Shown: in pieces, positions 1 through 7,563 of the stretch
Position numbering within the stretch: position 1 is the stretch's first letter
How the letters are laid out: each line of letters opens with the position of its first letter
DNA from: Pavlovales sp. CCMP2436
Taxonomy: Eukaryota > Haptophyta > Pavlovophyceae > Pavlovales
Assembly: GCA_026770615.1 (NCBI GenBank)
Contig: MU631384.1
Location: 256,733-269,444 of the forward strand
Length of the DNA: 12,712 nucleotides
Direction: 5' to 3'
The notes under the pieces: generated by a model
Seen by the model: the letters and a program-made list of their open reading frames with translations, nothing else
The model's database searches: none
What the model was told of the DNA's origin: nothing
Translations under genes and position numbers: made by a program

Positions 1-731
1 GGTCGCTGCGCGTGCCGCCGACACGACGAAGGCGGCCGAGCGCGTCTCGGAGAGCGAGGGTAAGCCGAGGCCGGCCAGGCGCGTCGGTAGGTAGAGGCGC
101 TTGTGCGCCAGCCAGTCGGTGGTCGGGTCGCAGCCAAGCGCCACAGACGCCTACTTGAGGATGGCGTTGTCCACGCCGAGGCAGAAGTCGATGTTCTCGT
201 CGGGGAAGCAGTGCTGAGCCCAGTAGCCACCCTTGTGTGCCGTCAAGTTGACTTTGATCGCCCACAGCGCCTGTTTTTGCTTCAGACCAAGCAGAGAGTT
301 GAGTTTCTGAGAGGTGCCGGTGATCTGATTGCACTTGGAGGCGAGGGTGAGGGCGACGAACTCTACCGAGCCAAGCGTGATGCCGTATATTTTGATGCCG
401 AGGGCGATGGAGCCGTCGGCAGAGCGTGTACTGCTACTGCCTTTGAGCCCCAGTCGCTCAATGCGTTCTGCACGAGCTTGATGACAGCCGGGGGTTGGAG
501 GTAGGGAGGCAAATCAGTCTGGCTGCGCCAGTTGTCGCCTCGTGTGGAGATGAAGAGCCGGGTTACTTTCTTTAGCGCCTCTGCTGTCACTATTCTAGCT
601 CTCGAGGCGTCATCGTGACGTACCGCTCCCGGGGTATGTAGAATTCTGGCTACTTCATCATCCGATTTGGTATGAGCCGCAGTGCGAGTCGCGTTCCTGT
701 AGCGTCCGTCATATTTACGAACCAATGACAT
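1..731 (-). pseudogene. Decayed reverse transcriptase, C-terminal part (retroelement remnant)
   Basis: On the minus strand, from about position 490 down to the left edge, one frame reads as the end of a retroelement reverse transcriptase. It has an ERIERLGLK stretch, then ADGSIALGIKIYGITLGS followed by EFVALTLASK (matching the family's 'lG.pvGs.eFv' block), FPDENIDFCLGVDNAIL, and LPTRLAGLGLPSLSETRSAA (the family's 'LPLRLGGLGLRS' block). An in-frame TAG at 153-151 interrupts it, in a context where CAG (Gln) would fit. Further upstream (731 to about 490) the continuation, ending QPPAVIK, lies in another frame, so at least one frameshift has occurred. No intact YxDD active site is visible. It is cut by the window edge. 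The family call rests on motif recognition. The part between 490 and 731 is less certain than the rest. Two lesions make it a dead copy. Confidence 0.75.
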
Positions 732-773
732 TTCCGATTCTCAGCGTTCGGAAGCGAAAAGAAAGTCATGGTT

Positions 774-886
774 CCCGAAGTGGTGTCGCGGAGTTAGTTG
801 CAGATTCGTAAATGGTGCACTGATTCGTAAATGAGGCACTGCCCCATTTACGAATCTGCAACTAACTCCGCGGCACCACCTCCGGT
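774..886. repeat. Foldback element: 34-bp inverted repeat with 28-bp loop
   Basis: The arms at 782-815 and 844-877 are inverse complements with one mismatch. Weaker pairing extends the arms outward to about 774 and 886 with a one-base gap. The word GATTCGTAAATG also occurs a third time in the loop. This looks like a small hairpin/foldback transposon remnant or a pair of solo inverted ends. There is no coding content. Confidence 0.85.
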
Positions 887-1387
887 TCCAGAGTTGCTCA
901 AAAAACATCTACCGGACTTTTTTTGAAATCCCCCCCGGACTCGCCACTAATTCGGATTTCAACCCGGTCGCTCGAGAGATACCTGATAAGTACAGATAGA
1001 ACTAATATTAGTAAGTTATTGCTTTCGTCGTGATTAATGTCGCTTGTCGTGCTGGCTCCGGCGGCCGGCTTTTAATTTTAGAGGGGCGCTCCGATGATGA
1101 GCCGGAGGCGCCCGGTTGGCAAGTTCCTCACCTGCAGGCTCGAAGAATACTTTTAAAGTCTATGTCAACAGCAGCGCCTATATATTAATCACGAACGTTC
1201 ACCTTCATATCATCATCGTCGGAGGATTTTTACTGGATTGTTTTTCGCAACTTTCTACCGGACTGGCCATGATTTTAATTCGGATTTATTGGATCACTTA
1301 CCCCAAACCTGGTAGGTCACTTCTTTTCCTAATTCCTAATGCCAATGGCAGCCGCGAATTTTTTTTGGCGAGCTCTAGCTAAAACTT
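887..1387. other. AT-rich spacer with a diverged direct repeat
   Basis: No convincing gene. The words TCTACCGGACT (908-918 and 1254-1264) and TAATTCGGATTT (948-959 and 1276-1287) occur twice in the same order but with different spacing, so the two segments look like diverged copies of one sequence. A plus-strand open frame at 1116-1382 lacks coding character and was not accepted. Confidence 0.6.
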
Positions 1388-1397
1388 TTTATTTATT
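1388..1397 (-). terminator. Putative polyadenylation signal (overlapping AATAAA)
   Basis: On the minus strand the sequence reads AATAAATAAA, about 140 bases downstream of the stop codon of the four-exon minus-strand gene. It is a plausible 3'-end signal for that transcript. Placement is by sequence only. Confidence 0.45.
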
Positions 1398-1487
1398 GCA
1401 TGCCAAATACGCATTCACACGTAACAAGTTATTGTATAACTAACAAATGCAAACTGAACTCCGCCCCCGCGGTCTTATTATTTTCTT

Positions 1488-1505
1488 CCTGGGGCTAGCC
1501 CCAGG
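1488..1505. repeat. Perfect 18-bp palindrome
   Basis: CCTGGGGCTAGCCCCAGG is a perfect palindrome about 30 bases downstream of the minus-strand gene's stop. It is flanked on each side by a copy of GCCCCCGCGG. It may form a small hairpin in the 3' UTR. Function unknown. Confidence 0.6.
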
Positions 1506-1534
1506 CCCCTGCCCCCGCGGCAAACGAGTGCGAT

Positions 1535-4500
1535 TTAGACGAAACCTAGGCGCAGGGTGAGCTGGCTCAGAGATCTGCGTGCCCTAGGGTGGCCAAGCAC
1601 CGTCCTCGCGTGCTCGAGCTCCTCGCGAAGCGGCTCCAAGTGCAGCCCTGGGAGCGATAAACGGGCTGCGAGTGGTAGCGGTGCCTTGCGAGTCCACTGC
1701 TGCTGCTCGGCCCTCTCCGCCCGAAGGCGGCCCGCGCGCCGCTGCTCCACAGCAAGCGCCTCGCGGCTGGTGACAACCGGAGGGAGGAGGGAATATTTTA
1801 CCACCTGTGGTGTTGGAAAGTCGAGGGGACCTACGCGAAAACTCGGCGGCTCGGCAGTGGCCGGTCGGCGATCACGGGTGCTCTGCAACGGTCCCGGCAA
1901 GCGCGGCATGCCCATTGCCTCTCGCGGCCGCGAAAGGTTGAAATTCTCGATGAGCTGCAGGTCGCGCTGCAGCTGGCCGGCCAGCCAATCCTTGGTCTCG
2001 TGAGGGTCGGTGGCTGGGTCAGAGGCTGGGGACGCAGCTGCGGGCGCCGCCTCGGCGGGTGCGACATCGTGGTCAGGCGCAGCGCCGCCGTCGCCGTCCT
2101 TGGCCGCCGCAGGTGGCAAATCCGCGTTGAGAATCCGGGATTTCAGCCGCGCCATCCTCGACGTTGCATCAGGACGGACGATGAGCGCGACCAAAGTCTC
2201 TTGCTTGAGGATTCTGTACTCGAGGAGCGCGTCGAATGCCGACTGCGACATCGACTCGAAGTCGAGTTCCTCCTGCAGGACAAGCACAGGGACGGACAGC
2301 ACAGGAAGGCCCACTGAGTCTGAGTGGCCAGCCGGCCAGCCGGTGCATTTAGAAGCTAGATAGGCCAGCATGCGAAAGCGTAGCGCGCACAAGTTCGAAG
2401 TCAGAGTCGTAATCGACCTCGGCGAGTACCGCAGACTCTGGCCAGAATTTCCACGTCTCCACCTCCTCGATGACCGTCGCGATGGAGTCCTCCTCGTAAA
2501 GGACGATCGGGACCGGAGCCGGGGCGAGCGAAACCTGCGGACGCGGAGCAGGGGCTTGGTCAATCACCGGCTGCACCACCGGTGGTGAATCTGTTTTCAA
2601 TTCCTACTATTGCGAGGCGTGCTAGAGCCAGCAGCGCCCTCACCTCGAGATCCTCCGAGGCGGTGTCGACTTGAAAAGCAGCTCCGTCGCCGGGCTGCTG
2701 CCCAGGTGTGCGGGATGTCACCAGATGGGCGGCGTACAGCACCTTGCCCGCCCGTTTCAGCGTGGTCTTCGAGCGAGCTTCTTGGTGCGCCTCCGCGCCG
2801 TTCTCCGCTACTGGGACCGGCTGCGCGCGCGCGCACGTGTGTGTGTGTGTGGAGGGGGGGGGGGGTCAGCGGTGGTGGTGGCGCGAGGCCTGTATGGAGG
2901 GGTGTGTCGACACACCTTCTGCTCCTCAGAGGGCTGGGCCGCACGCGAGAGAGAGCGGCAAGCCTCGCGCTTCTTCTTCTTCTTGGGCGGTACTGCAAGC
3001 GGTGGGCCGCGTGGCCGATCGCCTGCGGACAGCCGCCTCCCTCTCCCGATGGCCTGCATCGCCGACACGCGGGGCTGTTCGAAAGAGACCGTGCGCTGTA
3101 GGCCAGTGGTGCGAGTTCTCTGCGCCGGTGTCGGAACGAGCGGTGGGACTGCGGACCTGCTTGACGTCTGCACGCCGCGGCCTTGCGCGCTCGGGGCCGT
3201 CGAAAGACCGGGTGACAATAGACCAGCGCGCGCATCCGAGGTGGCTACCTTGACCTCAGTAGCAATTTTTTGGACCGCGGCGGTAATCTTGACCACGGCG
3301 AAAATGCTGAGCGATATGGCACTCGCGCGCTCAGCGTTTGACGCACGGCTATCCTCGGGTGCTTCCTCGGCCGAACGGGCCGCGGATCTCGTCAGCTCGG
3401 GGTCCGCAGCGCGCTCTAGCTCGAGCTCATATTCGCCGTGAGCCGAATGGGGTACCTGAACTCGGGTCGGACCCGAGCCGCCTGCATCTCCGCCCGAGGT
3501 CACGTCCGGCCCAGAGCTACTGGCGGGTACTAATGTGACCGTGAGAGCTGTCGCTGGAGCAGCACCTCCAGTGGCACCCAGCGCAGTCACTGAAGCAGTC
3601 GCCGCCGGAGGCTCGAGGCTACCCGCGGCGGGCTCGAGCCTGAGGACGACCTCGAGCGCGCCCGCCACTGCGGCGACTCCGACGGCCACACCCGGAGAGT
3701 CGTCGAGCACCAGGCGCGGGCGCGCCGAGGCCTGGTGGAAAACACGAGCCAATCGTGTTTTCCGAGCCTCGGCGCGCCCGGGCTTAGTGACTTCTGAGCC
3801 CCTTGCGCCCAGCGCTACGCTCAGCGAGGTTCGCCGGCGCCTGTCCTCGCCCGACCCCCCCTTCGTTGGTCGGGAAGCGAGCTCGGCGGTGGGTCTCGGG
3901 CCAAAACCCGGCTTCGGGAGGGGCACTCCCGCGATGGCGGCGGCGGCAGCTTGGATCGCCCTCTCCCGGGCCCCCTCGAACCCATACAATTCCACCGAGA
4001 AGAGCAATTCAGGCCCGCTCGACAGGATGGCCGCCCAGTCCGTGCCGACCAGGCGAACGCGGACCTGTACCATCTTGGCGAACGTGGGAGAGGGTGCATA
4101 CGCTTGGACGAGCACGTCATCGGGGGTGGCCGCCAATTCTCTCGGCGGCAGCTGGCGCGCAGCTGGCGCGGGGCGGCTCATCCCGGCCATCGCCCGGCTC
4201 ACCGCCTCAAGCGAGAACGCCTCGTCCGGGAAGGTAAGCTGCAAGACGTGCGGGGGGCTCGTGCTGCGAATTTCGCGACGAGAGGGCAGCTGCGCGGTTG
4301 TCGGGCGCGGTTGAGGTGCCGCGCCGGACACTGCGCTGCGCTCCGCGAGAGCAAGCTCCATTGCGCGCGAGAGAGGTAGGCGGTGGCTGGGATCCGCAAC
4401 TCCACGCGGCGGAGCTGTCGAGGGCTTCACGAGCGTAAGTTGCAAGTCGGGCGCCTGGTGCTCGGCTGGGAGTTGTGCGTGCAAGGCCAGCGCAATTGGA

Positions 4501-5747
4501 AGGTCGCCGTCCTGGCTGGCAGCCGGGGGTGATAACCCGCGTCGACGGGGTCCCAGGATGCCCTGTGCAGGCACCCCCCCAGAGGCAGCCAGAGGGCGGA
4601 AGCGGCCTGGCAGCGGACTGCCTATCGTCGCAAAGCTTCGGTCGTGCTTCGACACCAACTCAGTGTTGTGTTCGACCGCGGAGACTGCGGAGAGGTGCAC
4701 CTCTGCGAGCGGCTGCGCGCCCTCGTGCTTGTGGTTGCCGCCCAGGGAAGCACCCTCGCCCTGAGTGCCCGTGATAGAAACCCGTCGGCCATCCTCCAGA
4801 TCGAGCTGCGTGCTGCCGCGCCTGAATGGCGAGTAGAGGCGAAAGCGGCGAGGTGCTCTGTCTGTCGGCAAGAATGGCGCGTTGCTCTGCCTCGGCCGGT
4901 TCTCTGCCTCGGTTGGCAGCTCGGTGAGGGCGGCGAGCTCGGTAAGGGCGGCGAGCTCGGCGAGGGCGGTTTCAACATCAGACGCGTCGGTATCCTGCAT
5001 TGGCACGCTGTCGCTCGGCGTCGAAAAGTGCGCGACCGGCTCTGTGACGCGCAGCAAGGACCGGGGCGAGCCCGACGCAACGAGCAGCAAGCCGTGCGAA
5101 GAGCCGCGTCTTTCCCCAGGGGGCGTCGGAGATATGGGCGGGCGCGGCTCCAGCTCGCGAAGCTGCGGGAGTGCTCGCTTCTGCGCGTTCTGGGCCCGCT
5201 GGAAAGCCGGCAAGCACTCCTCCTCAAACGCACTCCGCCGGCGGTGCTGCGTGCGGGGGAGTGCCTGGGGAGCCGGCGCGGGCGCCCTGGGCGCCACGGA
5301 CATCAGTGCCGCCGTGATGATGTCAGACGGCATGGCGCAGCCATCGCCTATCTCGTCTGGCATAGCGCCACCGTCGCCCAGCAGCTGCTTGCGGCCTGCC
5401 AGCTGCTCGATCAGGTCGAGCAGGACGCTGTCGCGGCCGCTTGCTATCCCGGCCAGGGCCGCTGCGCGCTTTCGCTGCAAGCGAGCGTCGGCGTCCCTCG
5501 CCAGCTCAGCCGGCGTGGAGGTGCTTGTGTCGAGCAGGTCATCCTCGCCACCCTGCTCGCCTGCGATAGAGACTCGCCGGCCATATTCCAGCTCGAGCCG
5601 CGTGCCACCGCGCCTGGGCGACGAGTGGAGACGGCGAGTGGCGGGGGGCAGCAGCTCGGCGAGGGCGACGTCCGCTGCCTCGTGCAGCTCGGACGCTTCG
5701 ATCTCCTGCATCCACACCTGCAGCTCGGACGCACCGGTCTCCTGCAT
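1535..5747 (-). CDS. Large low-complexity modular protein, four exons, function unknown
   Basis: I do not recognise this protein. Proposed exons (minus strand) are 5747-2916, 2820-2644, 2570-2391 and 2272-1535. All junctions are phase 0 with GT-AG borders, giving about 1308 residues. The start is the first ATG (5747) of an open frame that continues upstream without ATG to a TAA near 6047, so an upstream exon is possible. The first 944 residues are Pro/Ala/Arg/Ser-rich and probably disordered. They hold two copies of a module: MQ[ED]x(2)AS[ED] motifs at residues 1, 13 and 250, then RRGxTxLxLExGRRVSI near residues 37-66 and 299-330. There is also a GDGxAMPxxI doublet, a more ordered part near 540-610 (VQVRVRLVGTDW, FSVELYGFEGARERAI), and a basic PPKKKKKREA run near the end of exon 1 that resembles a nuclear localisation signal. 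Exons 2-4 look more like ordinary protein, with acidic (LYEEDSIATVIEEVETW) and helical (AFDALLEYRILKQETL) segments. No signal peptide or membrane segment is evident. Composition is GC-rich throughout. Confidence 0.7.
2273..2390 (-). other. Intron 3 of the modular gene (118 nt)
   Basis: Donor GAACTT|GTGCGC (weak) and acceptor CTTGTCCTGCAG|GAGGAA (good pyrimidine tract), phase 0. It joins DYDSDFEL to EELDFESM. The upstream frame stops 42 bases after the donor, and the downstream frame loses coding character upstream of the acceptor. Confidence 0.65.
2571..2643 (-). other. Intron 2 of the modular gene (73 nt)
   Basis: Donor CTCGAG|GTGAGG and acceptor GGTGCAG|CCGGTG, phase 0. It contains in-frame stops that would otherwise end the protein. 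An alternative phase-0 acceptor at TAG|GAATTG would give a 40-nt intron and ten more residues, but that is short for a spliceosomal intron. Confidence 0.65.
2821..2915 (-). other. Intron 1 of the modular gene (95 nt)
   Basis: Donor AAG|GTGTGT and acceptor GCGCGCAG|CCGGTC on the minus strand, phase 0. The intron consists largely of simple sequence: alternating GT/CA and GC runs plus a G/C homopolymer. Reading through it gives a His-Thr-Arg-Ala simple-repeat tail and a stop at 2808. Removing it joins two open coding frames. Confidence 0.7.
3717..3780. repeat. Long hairpin inside exon 1
   Basis: Left arm 3717-3747 and right arm 3753-3780 are inverse complements over 15 bp (CGGGCGCGCCGAGGC) and over 11 bp (GGAAAACACGA), separated by a short mismatch/bulge, with a 5-nt loop GCCAA. 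It lies in frame inside the coding exon of the modular protein, without a stop. The GC-rich arms would make a very stable RNA hairpin. Confidence 0.85.
4758..5027 (-). repeat. Protein module, copy 2 (residues about 241-330)
   Basis: This copy runs FSTPSDSV, MQDTDASDV, an Ala-Leu-Thr-Glu repeat, then RRFRLYSPFRRGSTQLDLE and DGRRVSITGTQG. The same order of motifs is seen in copy 1 about 780 bases upstream in the gene. DNA identity is obvious in the FSTPS block (22 of 24 bases). Confidence 0.75.
4917..4969 (-). repeat. 18-bp in-frame tandem repeat, about three copies
   Basis: Units of 18 bp (on the plus strand CGAGCTCGGTAAGGGCGG and variants) encode repeats of Leu-Ala-Ala-Leu-Thr-Glu on the minus strand, in module copy 2. 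The length is a multiple of three, so copy-number change would keep the frame. Confidence 0.8.
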
Positions 5748-5810
5748 ATTCGCGCTGATGACCCGTGCCACACGACCCGCTCGGGCCACGCTGTTGCTCG
5801 GCGTCGAGAA
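5550..5810 (-). repeat. Protein module, copy 1 (N-terminal)
   Basis: This copy runs FSTPSNSV (5810-5787), MQETGASEL, MQEIEASEL, ALAEL, then RRLHSSPRRGGTRLELE and YGRRVSIAGEQG. The first block lies upstream of the ATG at 5747. Its similarity to copy 2 suggests the true coding region begins further upstream, perhaps in an exon spliced onto this one (an acceptor-like CGCAG is at 5832-5828). Confidence 0.7.
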
Positions 5811-6047
5811 GTGTTCAGTGACGTGCTCTGCGCCCGTTGAACGCGGCGTGGCCTCCCCTCGTTCGTGCGATGTAACGTAAGGATCAGTAACGTCCAGAAG
5901 GGTGAACCGATTTTTGTCGGTTGTGCTGTCGCAAAATATGCGCCCCTCCGGGGGCCTCTGGGGCCCTGGCAGACGGTCGTCCTGCCCGAACAGGGTGGTC
6001 TTGACAGGCAGTCGTCCTGACCGGACATTAGGAATTGGGATTTCAGA
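5748..6047 (-). other. Open frame upstream of the chosen ATG; possible extra coding sequence
   Basis: The frame of the modular gene stays open from 5747 up to a TAA near 6047 but has no ATG. It includes GRIFCDSTTDKNRF and LLDVTDPYVTSHERGEATPR before the FSTPSNSV block. It may be 5' UTR, part of a longer first exon with a non-ATG start, or an intron/exon boundary region. The sequence alone does not decide. Confidence 0.45.
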
Positions 6048-6372
6048 TTAGTGAAACATCGCGACGGCACTGTGTAATTTAAATGAACAGTTCATGAGCC
6101 AGTGAATGGACCATTACAATGGCTTATAAACGCGGCCGCTGATGCCCCCGCACTCATTCTCTGGCTCATTTACCAGTGGCCAGAAATGGTGAGTGTTCGT
6201 GAGAGGCCAAGGCTCGCCCTCGCCCTCGTGCGATGTAACGTCCCCAAAAACCGTCGCAGAAATCTACCCGTGAACTACATATTTGAGGCCAAGTTTGTTT
6301 ATTTTCTCTCAACAACATTGAGGCCCCGTTTCTTAATGCCCGGTTTCTTAATGACCGTCTGTGACTATGGTT
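6048..6372. other. Intergenic spacer with short duplicated motifs
   Basis: No gene supported. CGTGCGATGTAACGT occurs at 6227-6241 and again at 5864-5878 in the same orientation. A GTTTCTTAATG word is repeated near 6330-6352. The plus-strand open frame 6102-6380 has no recognisable protein character. Confidence 0.5.
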
Positions 6373-6398
6373 ACATTTGATCTGGTCAGATCAAATGT
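6373..6398. repeat. Perfect 26-bp inverted repeat at the edge of the repeat nest
   Basis: ACATTTGATCTG and its exact inverse complement are separated by GT. The right half overlaps the start of the 31-bp outer inverted end of the GGATCC element, so this may be an end-to-end junction or a junction hairpin. Confidence 0.85.
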
Positions 6399-6462
6399 CT
6401 CCACGGATCCACCTTAAGGCGCTCTGTTTGGATCTCTTTTTCAGGCCGGGATCTGCTGACGC

Positions 6463-6632
6463 TACAGGGGATCGCGGGCAATAAGAAACCGTCGTGTTAA
6501 TAACTGAGCCTCGTTTTTTAGCCCTTCTATCGTAATTTTAACCAAAATTTAACCATTGTATGTATCTAAATTGCTAAGAAACTCAGCCTCAGCCTCAAAA
6601 CCCGCCGTTCTTATTGCCCGCGATCCCCTGTA
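6463..6632. mobile_element. MITE copy 1 (170 bp, TA target site)
   Basis: The terminal sequences are perfect inverse complements over 25 bp including the flanking TA. The element body begins CAGGGGATCGCGGGCAATAA. The TA at both ends is consistent with a TA target-site duplication: removing the element restores a normal unit of the surrounding tandem array. TA duplication plus CAGGGG ends recall the Tc1/mariner-pogo group, but this is an inference from ends alone. No coding capacity. Confidence 0.88.
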
Positions 6633-6830
6633 CCTTACTTTGGATCTATTTTTTGGCGGATCCGCAGACAGCTTACTTTTGGATCTGTGTTTGTGTCGTC
6701 GGATCCGTGGATACCTTATTTTGGATCTATTTTTTTGCGGATCTGCAGATAGCTTATTCTGGATCTGTTTTTTGACGGATCCAAGAATCGGTTTAGTTTG
6801 GATCTGACTTCGGGTCGGATCCGCAGCGCC
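6633..6830. repeat. Tandem array of about 40-bp GGATCC units
   Basis: Five diverged units start at about 6633, 6672, 6714, 6753 and 6791, each 38-42 bp, with the pattern CTTA-TTTGGATCT-T-rich-CGGATCCGCAG. A further unit lies left of the inserted MITE at about 6426-6464. Reading it as protein yields only a repetitive peptide. Confidence 0.85.
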
Positions 6831-6887
6831 TCAAGGTGGATCCGTGGAGACATTTGTTCTGTGGAGACCTGTCAACGGACGGACATA

Positions 6888-7563
6888 CAGGGGGTCGCGT
6901 TCAATAAGAAACAGGCGAATTTTGGGATGAGACTCAGTTTCTTATCTGTTACTTAAGATCGACGTAGCAGGAGGCTCAATTTCTTAACCACGCCTTCGGG
7001 GGAACCCTAATATTAAAAATTGTTTACAAAAGTGGGCGTAAACAACATACTGATTACTGTAACTAACCTTTTCATCATAATCGTGTAACCGTGTGTTCTG
7101 TACATAACTATAATAATTCATTGTAATGCTCACCCTACAGGGGATCGCGGGCAATAAGAAACCGACGTGGTAAGAAACTGAGCCTCGTTTTTTAGCCCTT
7201 CAATCGTAATTTTAATCAAAATTTAACCATTGCTTGTATGTAATCAGCAAAGAAACTCAGCCTCAGCCTCTAAGCCGCCGTTCTTATTGCCCGCGATCCT
7301 CTGTAGTACTGTACTGCTGAAGTGGGCATCCCTGCCGAGTTCCGAGTCCTACGTGTTTGCATGGGGATAACTGTATGAATAAGCTCCCGGAAAATCATTT
7401 TTTTCTTCGGCTCGGGGGGGGGGGGGAACCCAGGATCTCCTTTCTCAGTTTCTTAGCCACTTAAGAAACTTGTTTTCGGGCAGGCTCAGTTTTTTCGGCA
7501 AAAAGAAAATACCCCAGGCTCAGTTTCTTAACGGTACGGTTTCTTATTGCCTGCGACCCCCTG
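6888..7563. mobile_element. Larger related inverted-repeat element (676 bp), interrupted by MITE copy 2
   Basis: The left end CAGGGGGTCGC, three different bases, then CAATAAGAAAC (6888-6912) pairs with the right end at about 7539-7563. The left flank is TA; the right flank is TC, so a TA duplication would have decayed. The ends belong to the same family as the 170-bp copies. The interior holds several copies of CTCAGTTTCTTA near both ends. No coding region survives. MITE copy 2 lies inside it. Confidence 0.7.
7136..7305. mobile_element. MITE copy 2 (170 bp)
   Basis: Same length, ends and internal sequence as copy 1 (TACAGGGGATCGCGGGCAAT start, and an inverse-complement end with one mismatch). 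The interior differs by scattered substitutions, so the two copies inserted independently or have diverged. Bordered by TA on both sides. No coding capacity. Confidence 0.88.

Larger units (their letters stand above)
6392..6856. mobile_element. Inverted-repeat element with internal GGATCC tandem array
   Basis: The ends 6392-6422 and 6826-6856 are inverse complements over 31 bp with one mismatch (they begin CAAATGTCTCCACGGATCCA). Between them are about six diverged copies of a roughly 40-bp unit containing TTTGGATCT and GCGGATCCGCAG. A 170-bp element at 6463-6632 interrupts the array, so the element was about 295 bp before that insertion. No open reading frame of transposase type is present, so it would be non-autonomous. 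Superfamily unknown. Confidence 0.8.

Noticed and set aside
103..504. Plus-strand 133-codon open frame at the left edge
   Set aside because: The opposite strand carries recognisable reverse-transcriptase blocks; this is its antisense shadow.
1116..1382. Plus-strand 88-codon open frame
   Set aside because: AT-rich spacer containing a diverged repeat copy; no motif, no codon bias like the neighbours.
2821..2860. C-terminal His-Thr-Arg-Ala tail of the modular protein
   Set aside because: It is read-through into an intron made of simple GT/GC repeats; splicing at AAG|GTGTGT is a better explanation.
3535..4314. Plus-strand 259-codon open frame
   Set aside because: Lies wholly opposite exon 1 of the modular gene, has Ala/Ser/Arg-rich content with no motif, and runs into no further exon.
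4644..5880. Long plus-strand open frames (398 and 332 codons) opposite the modular gene
   Set aside because: They are antisense by-products of GC-rich codons. The minus frame is longer, shows protein-level module conservation and splices cleanly into downstream exons.
6556..6807. Plus-strand 83-codon open frame
   Set aside because: Its repetitive peptide is simply the translation of the GGATCC tandem array and part of a MITE.
6633..6830. CRISPR-like repeat array
   Set aside because: The units are diverged and contiguous without unique spacers, and the genomic context is eukaryotic.
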